Origin: an uncultured Flavobacteriales bacterium
GTDB taxonomy: Bacteria > Bacteroidota > Bacteroidia > Flavobacteriales > Schleiferiaceae
Direction of reading: 5' to 3'
Assembly: GCA_913055685.1 (NCBI GenBank)
Contig: CAJXKC010000001.1
Location: 310,001 to 374,000, forward strand
DNA: 64,000 bases
Part shown: in pieces, positions 18,298 to 27,314 of the stretch
Layout: each line of letters starts with the position of its first letter
Numbering within the stretch: the stretch's first letter is position 1
The notes under the pieces: model-generated
Told to the model about the DNA's origin: nothing
The model's database searches: none
What the model saw: the letters and a program-made list of their open reading frames with translations, nothing else
Position numbers and translations under genes: made by a program

Positions 18298-21084
18298 CTA
18301 CAAAACAATGTTCACAATCCTGCCTGGCACTACAATTACCTTCTTAGGTGTATTGCCGTCTAGGTATTGTTGGGTACGTTCCTCGGCCATTACAATTTTC
18401 TCCACCTCATCTTTAGCCAAGTCTGCGGCGAGCTCTAAAGTAAAACGCACTTTACCGTTAAATGAAATCGGATACTTGTGCTTGCTTTCAACCAAGTACT
18501 TTTCTTCATGTACCGGATAGGCCACCTCAGTAATGGAATTGGTATTTCCTAAAATGCTCCATAATTCCTCTGCGATATGCGGTGCAAAAGGGGAAATCAA
18601 AACTGGTAAGACTTCCAACACCCCTCTTTTAGTACACTTTAAATCTTGTAATTCATTAACCGCAATCATAAAGGCACTAACCGAAGTGTTAAAGCTGAAA
18701 TTAGTAATATCCTCATTCAACTTTTTAATGAGGGTATGGAGCGTCTTAAGTTCCTTCTCATTTGGAGCTTCTTCCACAACATTAAAGGAGCCGCCTTGAT
18801 GATACAAGCGCCATAGCTTTTTCAGGAAATTGTGAACCCCGCTAATTCCCGCGGTATTCCAAGGCTTGCTTTGTTCTAGAGGGCCCAAGAACATTTCATA
18901 GAGGCGTAAAGTGTCTGCTCCGTAATTGGCAATAATGTCGTCTGGGTTTACCACATTAAACTTCGACTTCGACATTTTCTCTACTTCTCTGCTTACCTTA
19001 AAACTTCCTTCGTATTCGAATTCAGCGTCTTTAAGATCATCGCGCCAAGCTTTAAATGCTTCAAGATCCAATTCATCCGAAGCATTAACCAAGTTTACAT
19101 CAACATGAACCAGAGTAGTTTTATGCTCCTTTGCCTTTTCGGCGGATATAAACTTATTGCTACCTTCAATACGATGGGCAAAAGCCGAATAACCCAGAAT
19201 CATTCCTTGGTTAATCAATTTTTTAAAGGGCTCTTCGCTTTGCAAAAAGCCTTTATCCTTAAGGAATTTATGCCAGAAACGGGTGTATAAAAGGTGGCCA
19301 GTAGCATGCTCAGAGCCGCCGATATATAAATCTACATCTTGCCAATAGTCCAAAGACTCCTGAGCAGCGAAATTTTCACGATTATGCGCATCCATATAAC
19401 GTAAATCGTACCAGCTACTGCCCGCCCAACCTGGCATCGTAGTAGTTTCTAAAGGATAGCCTTCACCTGCGGGAACTACTCCCATATCGGGATGATAATT
19501 CCATTGCGAAGCCCGCGCTAGAGGTGGCTCCCCATCTTCAGTTGGTAAAAAGGCATCTACTGCCGGTAGCTCTAGAGGTAAATGCTCCTCTTTAACCCGA
19601 CGAGGCATGCCATCCACAAAATAAATAGGAATAGGCTCACCCCAATAACGTTGACGACCAAATACCGCATCCCGCAAACGGAAGTTAACCTGGGCGCTTC
19701 CCAATTCTCTTTTTTCAATTTCTTGAATAGCCTTAGATATAGCCTCCTGCACGGGCAGACCATTCAAGAAGTCGCTGTTCACTATATTACCTTCTTTCGC
19801 ATCATAACTTTCTTCCTGCACATTGCCGCCAGCCACTACTTCTTTAATCGGCAATTCAAAATGCTTGGCAAAGGCCCAGTCGCGGCTATCATGACCAGGA
19901 ACGGCCATTACTGCTCCGGTTCCATAACCCGCCAAAACGTAATCAGCAATCCATACTGGCACCAAATCGCCACTAAATGGATGTTTCACATAAGCACCAG
20001 TAAATACCCCGCTAATGCTTTTCACCTCCGTCATACGATCGCGCTCACTCTTACGTGCTGCCGCTTCTTTGTAGGCTTCTACAGCTTCTTTTTGCTCAGG
20101 GGTGCATATTTCGTCAACTAAATAATGCTCGGGCGCCAACACCATAAAGCTTACACCGAAAATAGTATCGGGGCGAGTAGTAAATACTTCAATTTTATCC
20201 TCGTGACCGTGTAAATCGAAATACACTGAAGCGCCTTTGGATTTGCCGATCCAGTTACGCTGACTCTCTTTTAAGGAGTCGGACCAGTCGATATTATCTA
20301 ATCCTGCCAATAAGCGATCTGCGTAAGCAGTTATACGCATGCTCCACTGCATCATTTTCTTTTGGACCACAGGATGACCACCACGTTCACTAAGTCCGTC
20401 TTTAACCTCATCATTAGCCAAAACAGTTCCTAAAGCTGGACACCAGTTAACGGTACTTTCTGATCGGTATGCCAAACGGAAATTCTGTAATACCTGCTCA
20501 CGGAGCTTCTCATCATAACCCTCCCATTCTTCTGGAGTAATGTGTAAGTCCTCTTCACAAGCCGCATTTAAACCATTGGTACCATTCTCATGCAGGTACC
20601 AAACCAACTCTTCAATTGGACGTGCTTTTTCCTGATCATAATCGTACCAAGAGTCAAATAGCTGTAAAAAGATCCACTGTGTCCATTTGTAGAAAGAAGG
20701 ATCTGAAGTACGCACTTCACGTGACCAGTCAAAGGAAAAACCAATGCGGTCCAATTGCTCGCGGTAGCGTTTAATGTTCTTTTCGGTGGTGATGGCTGGG
20801 TGTTGCCCAGTTTGGATGGCGTATTGCTCGGCGGGAAGACCAAAAGAGTCGTATCCCATAGGATGCAAGACATTAAAGCCCTTATGTCTTTTGTAACGCG
20901 CAACAATATCGGAAGCGATATAACCTAATGGGTGCCCTACATGAAGCCCCGCTCCCGATGGGTAGGGGAACATGTCGAGGACATAAAATTTAGGTTTCTC
21001 ACTTTGCTCTTTGGCGGCAAAACTCTTTTGGCTCGACCAATAGGCCTGCCATTTCTTTTCAATGCTTTGAAAATTATAGTCCAT
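18298..21084 (-). CDS. leuS: Leucyl-tRNA synthetase
   Basis: A 928-residue class I aminoacyl-tRNA synthetase. Catalytic signatures HVGHPLG (HIGH) near residue 48 and KMSKSKFN (KMSKS) near residue 700 are present, as is the CP1 editing domain with TTRPDTIFGVSF. The C-terminal anticodon-binding and tail domains follow. Length is normal for Bacteroidota LeuRS. The -7 element TAATTTTG at 21106-21113 supports ATG 21084. Confidence 0.97.
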   Translation of the reverse strand: MDYNFQSIEKKWQAYWSSQKSFAAKEQSEKPKFYVLDMFPYPSGAGLHVGHPLGYIASDIVARYKRHKGFNVLHPMGYDSFGLPAEQYAIQTGQHPAITTEKNIKRYREQLDRIGFSFDWSREVRTSDPSFYKWTQWIFLQLFDSWYDYDQEKARPIEELVWYLHENGTNGLNAACEEDLHITPEEWEGYDEKLREQVLQNFRLAYRSESTVNWCPALGTVLANDEVKDGLSERGGHPVVQKKMMQWSMRITAYADRLLAGLDNIDWSDSLKESQRNWIGKSKGASVYFDLHGHEDKIEVFTTRPDTIFGVSFMVLAPEHYLVDEICTPEQKEAVEAYKEAAARKSERDRMTEVKSISGVFTGAYVKHPFSGDLVPVWIADYVLAGYGTGAVMAVPGHDSRDWAFAKHFELPIKEVVAGGNVQEESYDAKEGNIVNSDFLNGLPVQEAISKAIQEIEKRELGSAQVNFRLRDAVFGRQRYWGEPIPIYFVDGMPRRVKEEHLPLELPAVDAFLPTEDGEPPLARASQWNYHPDMGVVPAGEGYPLETTTMPGWAGSSWYDLRYMDAHNRENFAAQESLDYWQDVDLYIGGSEHATGHLLYTRFWHKFLKDKGFLQSEEPFKKLINQGMILGYSAFAHRIEGSNKFISAEKAKEHKTTLVHVDVNLVNASDELDLEAFKAWRDDLKDAEFEYEGSFKVSREVEKMSKSKFNVVNPDDIIANYGADTLRLYEMFLGPLEQSKPWNTAGISGVHNFLKKLWRLYHQGGSFNVVEEAPNEKELKTLHTLIKKLNEDITNFSFNTSVSAFMIAVNELQDLKCTKRGVLEVLPVLISPFAPHIAEELWSILGNTNSITEVAYPVHEEKYLVESKHKYPISFNGKVRFTLELAADLAKDEVEKIVMAEERTQQYLDGNTPKKVIVVPGRIVNIVL

Positions 21085-21105
21085 CCTTATTCAATTGAAG
21101 GTGTA

Positions 21106-21113
21106 CAAAATTA
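21106..21113 (-). promoter_or_regulatory. -7 element TAATTTTG for leuS
   Basis: Perfect TAnnTTTG on the minus strand, 22 bases before the leuS ATG. Confidence 0.6.
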
Positions 21114-21188
21114 CATTGCCTATTTGGGCAAATCCTAATTTAGGGCCAAGGAATTGACAATTATCATGTTCCGCCCACGCGCCTTTGC

Positions 21189-21196
21189 TATTTTTG
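21189..21196 (+). promoter_or_regulatory. -7 element TATTTTTG for trhO
   Basis: Perfect consensus; the ATG at 21212 is 16 bases downstream. The longer open frame beginning at 21185 would start inside this element. Confidence 0.6.
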
Positions 21197-21211
21197 CAAA
21201 AAATTTACGCT

Positions 21212-22264
21212 ATGGATCCTAATGCAGGCAAGAAGGACTTAATCAATCGCTATAGTCGCGAAGAGTTAGAAGCTCGGCTAATGGCGGAAGACTTTAAACG
21301 GGTTACCGTTTCCTTTTACCGCTATGTGATTTTGGATGACCCACAGGCCTTCCGTGATCAGCTGTATAAAGAATGGACCGAACTCAATTGTTTAGGCCGT
21401 ATTTATGTAGCCCGCGAAGGAATTAATGCTCAGATGAACGTGCCAGAGCATAACTGGGAAACCTTCGTAAAGCAAGTACATGCCAAAGCCGAGCTAAAAG
21501 ATATCCCCTTTAAAATTGCCGTTGAAGATGATGGTAAATCATTTCTAAAATTGGTGATTAAGGTAAGAGAGCGGGTATTAGCCGATGGCCTTCCCGACGA
21601 TGCTTATGATGTTACCGATGTAGGTCATCATATGGATGCCGAAGAGTGGAACAAGGCCATCGAAGAAGGCGCGGTGGTTGTAGACATGCGCAATCACTAC
21701 GAGAGTGAAATTGGCCATTTCGAGAACGCCATTTTACCCGACTCTGAAACATTTAGAGAAGAACTGCCCGAGGTATTGGATAAATTAAAAGGCAAGGAGG
21801 ATCAAAAAATTCTTTTATACTGTACCGGCGGTATTCGATGCGAGAAAACTTCTGCCTTTTTAAAACACCATGGCTTTAAAGATGTGAATCAGCTGCATGG
21901 TGGTATCATCGACTATGCCCGTCAGATAAAAACCAAAGAGCTTCCCAATAAATTCCACGGTAAGAACTTTGTATTTGATGAGCGTCTAGGCGAAAGCATA
22001 TCCAATGAGGTTATTTCGCACTGCCATCAATGCGGTGAACCTTGCGACAGCCATGTAAATTGCGCTAATGTTGCCTGTAACTTATTATTTATACAGTGCT
22101 CAAGTTGCGCCGAGAAATATGAAAAATGTTGTTCCGAAGATTGCCAAGAAGTGGTGCACTTAAGTCCGGAAGAACAAAAGAAACTTCGTGCTGGCAAAGA
22201 AGTGCGCAAGCGCTTCCACAGTCACCGACGTTGGGAAGAAATACATCCCGAAACCAAAAACTGA
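21212..22264 (+). CDS. trhO: Rhodanese-related tRNA uridine-34 hydroxylase TrhO
   Basis: A 350-residue enzyme of the YceA/TrhO family, which makes 5-hydroxyuridine at tRNA position 34 in an oxygen-dependent reaction. Seen: an N-terminal acylphosphatase-like/UPF0176 domain ([29 protein letters not shown]), a rhodanese domain with active-site Cys in [14 protein letters not shown], and a C-terminal cysteine cluster (CHQCGEPC to CCSEDC) likely to hold zinc. Length is slightly above the E. coli protein because of this tail. ATG 21212 follows the promoter. Confidence 0.92.
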   Translation: MDPNAGKKDLINRYSREELEARLMAEDFKRVTVSFYRYVILDDPQAFRDQLYKEWTELNCLGRIYVAREGINAQMNVPEHNWETFVKQVHAKAELKDIPFKIAVEDDGKSFLKLVIKVRERVLADGLPDDAYDVTDVGHHMDAEEWNKAIEEGAVVVDMRNHYESEIGHFENAILPDSETFREELPEVLDKLKGKEDQKILLYCTGGIRCEKTSAFLKHHGFKDVNQLHGGIIDYARQIKTKELPNKFHGKNFVFDERLGESISNEVISHCHQCGEPCDSHVNCANVACNLLFIQCSSCAEKYEKCCSEDCQEVVHLSPEEQKKLRAGKEVRKRFHSHRRWEEIHPETKN

Positions 22265-22326
22265 CAAATGTTCTTTTCCGGCTACTAGCCAAAAAGGATA
22301 TTTGAAAACTCTCAAAAAAACGAGCT

Positions 22327-23487
22327 ATGCCCTTTTATCAAAAACTAGGAAAGATTCCACACAAACGCCACACGACCTTTAAGAAGGCCGATGGCAGTCT
22401 TCATTACGAACAGCTGTTCGGAACTGAAGGCTTTAGTGGAATGTCCTCTCTACTTTATCACCTGCACCGCCCCACCCAAGTTATTTCTGTTAAAGGCGGA
22501 GTAGATGTAAACCCCAAGGCGGCCCTTGATCACAACATTACCAGCCGCATGTTACAAGGCTTTCAAGTACCGGCCAAGGACGATTATTTGGAAAGTCGCA
22601 CTCCCGTTTTATTTAATAACGACGTACACATTAGCCTTGCCGCTCCCCGTAAAAGTTTAACCGAGTATTTCTACAAGAATGCCGATGCCGATGAAATGAT
22701 TTTTATTCATCGCGGTACCGGAGTACTTAAAACTTTATTGGGAAACATCACCTTTGGCTACGGCGATTACTTGGTAATCCCACGCGGAATGATTTATCAA
22801 ATTCATTTCGACAGCGAAGACAACCGTCTTTTCATTTTAGACTCTTACCAGCCTATTTACACGCCAAAGCGCTACCGTAATTATTTTGGTCAACTGCTAG
22901 AGCACAGTCCATTCTGTGAGCGCGACATGCGTACGCCCGAGGCTTTAGAAGTACATGATGAAAAAGGGGAGTTTATCATTAAAACGAAAAAAGAAGGCAT
23001 TTTACACGATGTTGTTTACGCCACTCACCCCTTCGATGTAGTCGGCTGGGACGGCTATAATTATCCCTATGCCTTTAACATCAAAGATTTTGAACCAATT
23101 ACGGGTCGCGTTCACCAACCACCACCCGTGCACCAAACCTTCGAAAGTGCCCAGTATGTGGTTTGTTCTTTTGTACCTCGCTTATACGATTATCACCCCG
23201 AGGCTATTCCTGCCCCCTACAACCACAGCAATATCGATAGCGATGAAGTGCTGTATTATGTAGACGGTGACTTTATGAGCCGTAATCATGTAGATCAAGG
23301 GTTCATAAGCTTACACCCTGCCGGAATTCCGCATGGACCCCATCCAGGAGCCTACGAGCGCAGTGTTGGCCAGAAAGACACCCACGAATGGGCGGTAATG
23401 GTAGACACCTTCAGACCCTTAAAGGTAACCCAAGCTGCTCTGGATATTCAGTTAGCAGGCTACGAACGTTCCTGGTTAGAGGAATAG
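22327..23487 (+). CDS. hmgA: Homogentisate 1,2-dioxygenase
   Basis: A 386-residue cupin-fold Fe(II) dioxygenase opening the homogentisate ring to maleylacetoacetate in tyrosine/phenylalanine breakdown. Recognised by EYFYKNADADEMIFIHRGTG, the PPPVHQTFE segment, and the C-terminal DSDEVLYYVDGDF and HPAGIPHGPHPGAYE motifs that supply iron ligands. It begins at ATG 22327 (MPFYQKLGKIP). The next gene is HPPD, the preceding step, 38 bases downstream with its own -7 motif. Confidence 0.94.
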   Translation: MPFYQKLGKIPHKRHTTFKKADGSLHYEQLFGTEGFSGMSSLLYHLHRPTQVISVKGGVDVNPKAALDHNITSRMLQGFQVPAKDDYLESRTPVLFNNDVHISLAAPRKSLTEYFYKNADADEMIFIHRGTGVLKTLLGNITFGYGDYLVIPRGMIYQIHFDSEDNRLFILDSYQPIYTPKRYRNYFGQLLEHSPFCERDMRTPEALEVHDEKGEFIIKTKKEGILHDVVYATHPFDVVGWDGYNYPYAFNIKDFEPITGRVHQPPPVHQTFESAQYVVCSFVPRLYDYHPEAIPAPYNHSNIDSDEVLYYVDGDFMSRNHVDQGFISLHPAGIPHGPHPGAYERSVGQKDTHEWAVMVDTFRPLKVTQAALDIQLAGYERSWLEE

Positions 23488-23502
23488 CCCTTTAGGATTG
23501 TT

Positions 23503-23510
23503 TAACTTTG
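23503..23510 (+). promoter_or_regulatory. -7 element TAACTTTG for hpd
   Basis: Perfect consensus 15 bases ahead of ATG 23526. It suggests hpd can be transcribed independently of hmgA. Confidence 0.55.
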
Positions 23511-23525
23511 CCAAAAATTTTAGAA

Positions 23526-24671
23526 ATGGATACCATTTACGATAACACCTCTCTCAAATTAAAAAAAGAATTTCCCGATGCCGAGGACTTCTTACCTCTT
23601 AATGGTACCGACTACGTTGAACTGTACGTTGGAAACGCCAAGCAAGCGGCACACTTTTACAAAACTGCCTTTGGCTTTCAATCGGTGGCTTACGCCGGAT
23701 TGGAAACTGGCTTAAAGGATCGTGTATCTTATGTGCTTCAGCAAAATAAAATTCGTTTGGTTTTAACTTCTCCATTAGGAGAGGGCGGACCTATTAACGA
23801 ACACATCAACAAACATGGTGATGGCGTTAAAAATGTAGCCTTATGGGTAGATGACGCTACCAAAAGCTACCAGGAGACTACCGCGCGCGGTGCAGAATCG
23901 GCCTTTGAGCCCTACACCATCGAAGATGATCATGGAAAAGTTACCCTAAGTGGTATTAAAACTTACGGGGAAACTATTCACATTTTTGTGGAGCGTAATG
24001 AGTATAAAGGCCCTTTCATGCCTGGCTTCCGCGAATGGAAAAGCGATTATAATCCCAAAAGTGCCGGTTTAAATTACATCGACCATATGGTAGGTAATGT
24101 AGGCTGGGGCGAAATGAACAAATGGGTAGATTTCTACGCTCGCGTAATGGGCTTTGCCCAATTGGTTTCTTTTGATGACAAGGATATTTCTACCGAGTAC
24201 ACCGCTTTGATGTCGAAAGTAATGACCAATGGTAATGGCCGCATCAAATTCCCAATTAATGAGCCTGCCGAAGGCAAGAAAAAATCTCAAATTGAGGAGT
24301 ACATCGATTTCTACAATGGCGCCGGTGTTCAACACATTGCCGTAGCTACCGACAATATCATTGAAACCATCGACCACCTCAAAGCGCATGGCGTAGAGTT
24401 CTTATACGTTCCAGATACCTATTACGATGACTTATTAGACCGCGTCGGAGATATCGAAGAGGAGGTAGAAGAATTGCGCAAACGCGGAATTTTAGTAGAC
24501 CGCGATGATGAAGGCTATTTATTACAGCTTTTCACCAAGCCAGTAGCCGATCGCCCTACTCTATTCTTTGAAATCATTCAGCGTAAAGGAGCAAAGAGTT
24601 TCGGTAAAGGAAACTTTAAAGCTCTATTTGAATCGATTGAACGCGAACAAGAAAGTCGCGGTACCTTATAG
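23526..24671 (+). CDS. hpd: 4-Hydroxyphenylpyruvate dioxygenase
   Basis: A 381-residue Fe(II) VOC-fold enzyme converting 4-hydroxyphenylpyruvate to homogentisate. Two VOC modules: the first from YVELYVGNAKQAAHFYKTAFG, the second from IDHMVGNVGWGEMNKWVDFY (iron-ligand His in IDHMV), with further ligands in GVQHIAVAT and the final FFEIIQRKG. The C-terminal SFGKGNFKALFESIEREQ is diagnostic of HPPD. ATG 23526 preferred to the frame start at 23508 because the promoter ends at 23510. Confidence 0.95.
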   Translation: MDTIYDNTSLKLKKEFPDAEDFLPLNGTDYVELYVGNAKQAAHFYKTAFGFQSVAYAGLETGLKDRVSYVLQQNKIRLVLTSPLGEGGPINEHINKHGDGVKNVALWVDDATKSYQETTARGAESAFEPYTIEDDHGKVTLSGIKTYGETIHIFVERNEYKGPFMPGFREWKSDYNPKSAGLNYIDHMVGNVGWGEMNKWVDFYARVMGFAQLVSFDDKDISTEYTALMSKVMTNGNGRIKFPINEPAEGKKKSQIEEYIDFYNGAGVQHIAVATDNIIETIDHLKAHGVEFLYVPDTYYDDLLDRVGDIEEEVEELRKRGILVDRDDEGYLLQLFTKPVADRPTLFFEIIQRKGAKSFGKGNFKALFESIEREQESRGTL

Positions 24672-24695
24672 TAGCTGACCCTATTATTCTTTTTG

Positions 24696-24733
24696 AACCC
24701 TGACATTGTCTCGCAATCGTCAGGGTTTTTTTT
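24696..24733 (+). terminator. Rho-independent terminator after hpd
   Basis: AACCCTGAC at 24696-24704 pairs with GTCAGGGTT at 24719-24727, followed by a run of T. Ends the hmgA-hpd unit. Confidence 0.85.
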
Positions 24734-24773
24734 CAATTAAAGCAACCAGAAGGACTATCTTAGTGTCAGAAAT

Positions 24774-27257
24774 ATGATGACACGATTACTAGCCTTCCTC
24801 TGCTTCTTAAATTTTACGCTGCCCACCTATGGCCAAGAGCTTTTAAAAGGTCGGGTAACCGATGAAAACGGATCGGGTTTACCCTTCGTAAACATCACCA
24901 TAAATGGAGGCCGTCAAGGCTTGAGCAGCGATTTAGATGGTTACTTCGAAATACCATCAGCCGAAAGGCTCCAAAGTTTACATTTTAGTTATATCGGATT
25001 TGAGTCAAAGGTGATCGAAGGTCAAGACCTGCGAAAAAACCCCTTGCAGGTAGTATTAATAGAAAAGGCCACCTCGCTCGAAGAAGTGACGGTTTTACCA
25101 GGAGAAAATCCGGCTCACCGTATGATTGAAAACGCGGTGCGCAACAAAAAGCTGAATGACCCCAATAAACTGGAAAGCTTTAGTTATTTCAGCTATAGCA
25201 AGTTTATGATCACCTTCGATTTGGACAGTATCGATCCTAAAATTGACACCTTAATGCTCTCGGATCGACTGGACAGTCTACAACGCGACACCCTACAAAC
25301 CGATAGCATCTGGCGCATTGACAGCTCTGGCTACAATATGCACGAGTTTTTTAGTCAGCGTCACCTTTTTTTCATGGAAACCCTCACCGAAAGAAAGGTC
25401 CGAAAGCCCAGAGATAATGAGAAAGTTTTGGCCCAAAGAACCTCCGGATTTAAAAACCCCATGTTTGCCCTTTTGGTCACGCAGCTGCAGTCCTTTAGCT
25501 TTTACGAAGACTTTATTGGTATTAGTGGTGATGAATACTTAAACCCTATTAGTAAGGGCAGTACCAACCGATATTTCTTTTTAATTGAAGACTCGGTCTT
25601 TACCGAAGAGGGCGACACTATATTTACCATAAGTTTCCGACCCAAGCCCAACAAGGTATTTAAGGCCTTGCAAGGAGTAATATCTATTGATTCACGCGAT
25701 TGGGCAATTCGCAATGTGCGCGCTAAACCTGCCCTAAAAGAAGGGACCCAAATTGAAATTCGTCAGGAGTATAAAAAATATGGTCCGCATACTTGGTTCC
25801 CTATTTCCTTTGAAGCCGATATTGAGCCCAAATTTATCTCCGTTAATGGATCTGCGCCCCAAGCTCTGATGCGCCGAAAATTGATGCGCATTAACCTTAA
25901 GCCCGACTTGGAGGATGAATCTATTCCTCGAGTTGAGCTAAGTATTGAAGAAAAAGATCAAGAAGAAGTAGACTCACTATTGGCGATATTCCGCACCGAA
26001 GCCCTCGATAGCCTGGAAACAAGCACTTACCAATTTATTGATAGTCTTTCCGAGGCAGAAGACATAGAGCGCAATCTCCAACTATTAGTAACCCTTAGCC
26101 GGGGCTATATTCCAATAGGAATCTTTAACCTAGACATTGGGGAAGTTCTAAAATACAATGTTTACGAGGGTACCCGTTTGGGCCTAGACCTAGAGACCAA
26201 CGACAAACTAGTAGATTGGTTTTCCGTGGGTGCCTATGGTGCTTATGGCTTTAAGGACAAAGCCTGGAAGTATGGGGGGCGCTTTCAATTAGATCTCCAT
26301 AAAAACAGTCGATGGGAACTATATGGCGAATATCAGCACGAAATTTTCGAAACCTCGGCCTTTGGCATACCCTTCAGTAATTCGCGCAGTTTGGTACAAG
26401 ACAATTACCATCGATTGTATATCGAGCAATGGGATATGGTCGACCGTTTACGCGGAGGAATGCGTTTAGACCCCTTTCCGAATCTGAGGGTAGATTTTGG
26501 AATTAATGAAGAGCGTCTTCGTACCCTTGGGGATTACCAATTTGAAGGTGAAGCGCCACAGTCCTTTCGTTTTACCGAAATGTACTTTGGTTTACGATAC
26601 GCCCCTGATGAACAGTATGCCGAAACCCCATTCGGTAAGATTCGTATCAAGGAGGCCTCACCTGTTTTCCGAGCCCATTATAGCAGAGGAAGCGACCAAA
26701 TAGCTTCCGGCAATTTTAATTACCACCGGCTGGTAGTAGACGCTGAATACAAACGTTTAAGCAGAGGTTACGGACAAACCACCATTGGTTTACGTATGGG
26801 AAAAACTTGGGGCGAAGTACCCGCAACCAAGTTATTTACCCCGGTGGCTAATTTCCGTAATGTAAATTCTTTCTGGGCGGCAAACTTCGGTAGCATCAGC
26901 GACCGCAATGCTTTTGAAACCATGCGCTTCAACGAATTCCTAAATGATGAATTGCTCACTTTAATGTGGCGACAAGACTTTCGTAGCACCCTCTTTAAAA
27001 TCGGAAAACTGCAACCCCATTTTGAAATGGTGCACCGCCTCGCTCTTGGCCGTTTGACAAGGCCTGAGCTGCACCAAAACATCGGCACCAAATCTTTGAC
27101 TAAGCCTTATTTCGAAAGTGGCTTTGAGCTCAACAAGCTATATAATTTTGGTTTTGTCGGATTGGGACTAGGAGTTTATTACCGCTATGGAGCCAACCGC
27201 TTTAGCAATGAGTTAGACAACTTTGCCTTTAAGCTCACTTCGAAGTTTAGCTTCTAA
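24774..27257 (+). CDS. DUF5686/carboxypeptidase-regulatory-like outer-membrane protein
   Basis: An 827-residue envelope protein. Signal peptide (residues 1-~20, ending TYGQE), then a CarboxypepD_reg-like beta-sandwich (~21-95: LLKGRVTDENGSGLPFVNITI, LSSDLDGYFEIP), followed by the long DUF5686 region (FSYFSYSKFMITF onward). The last ~350 residues alternate aromatic and polar residues like an outer-membrane beta-barrel. The final FAFKLTSKFSF ends in an aromatic residue, as barrels do. The family is abundant in Bacteroidota and its transport or assembly role is not settled. Either of two adjacent ATGs (24774, 24777) could start it. Confidence 0.85.
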   Translation: MMTRLLAFLCFLNFTLPTYGQELLKGRVTDENGSGLPFVNITINGGRQGLSSDLDGYFEIPSAERLQSLHFSYIGFESKVIEGQDLRKNPLQVVLIEKATSLEEVTVLPGENPAHRMIENAVRNKKLNDPNKLESFSYFSYSKFMITFDLDSIDPKIDTLMLSDRLDSLQRDTLQTDSIWRIDSSGYNMHEFFSQRHLFFMETLTERKVRKPRDNEKVLAQRTSGFKNPMFALLVTQLQSFSFYEDFIGISGDEYLNPISKGSTNRYFFLIEDSVFTEEGDTIFTISFRPKPNKVFKALQGVISIDSRDWAIRNVRAKPALKEGTQIEIRQEYKKYGPHTWFPISFEADIEPKFISVNGSAPQALMRRKLMRINLKPDLEDESIPRVELSIEEKDQEEVDSLLAIFRTEALDSLETSTYQFIDSLSEAEDIERNLQLLVTLSRGYIPIGIFNLDIGEVLKYNVYEGTRLGLDLETNDKLVDWFSVGAYGAYGFKDKAWKYGGRFQLDLHKNSRWELYGEYQHEIFETSAFGIPFSNSRSLVQDNYHRLYIEQWDMVDRLRGGMRLDPFPNLRVDFGINEERLRTLGDYQFEGEAPQSFRFTEMYFGLRYAPDEQYAETPFGKIRIKEASPVFRAHYSRGSDQIASGNFNYHRLVVDAEYKRLSRGYGQTTIGLRMGKTWGEVPATKLFTPVANFRNVNSFWAANFGSISDRNAFETMRFNEFLNDELLTLMWRQDFRSTLFKIGKLQPHFEMVHRLALGRLTRPELHQNIGTKSLTKPYFESGFELNKLYNFGFVGLGLGVYYRYGANRFSNELDNFAFKLTSKFSF

Positions 27258-27278
27258 AAGGGTAATTCTTCATTTTCT

Positions 27279-27286
27279 TAGCTTTG
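27279..27286 (+). promoter_or_regulatory. -7 element TAGCTTTG for RND exporter gene
   Basis: Perfect consensus 28 bases ahead of ATG 27315. Confidence 0.5.
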
Positions 27287-27314
27287 CGCTAAATTTCTGC
27301 CCTAGAGGGAAGGC

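Noticed and set aside
19582-20121. 179-residue frame antisense to leuS
   Set aside because: Lies wholly inside leuS on the other strand with no family resemblance or promoter; a shadow frame.
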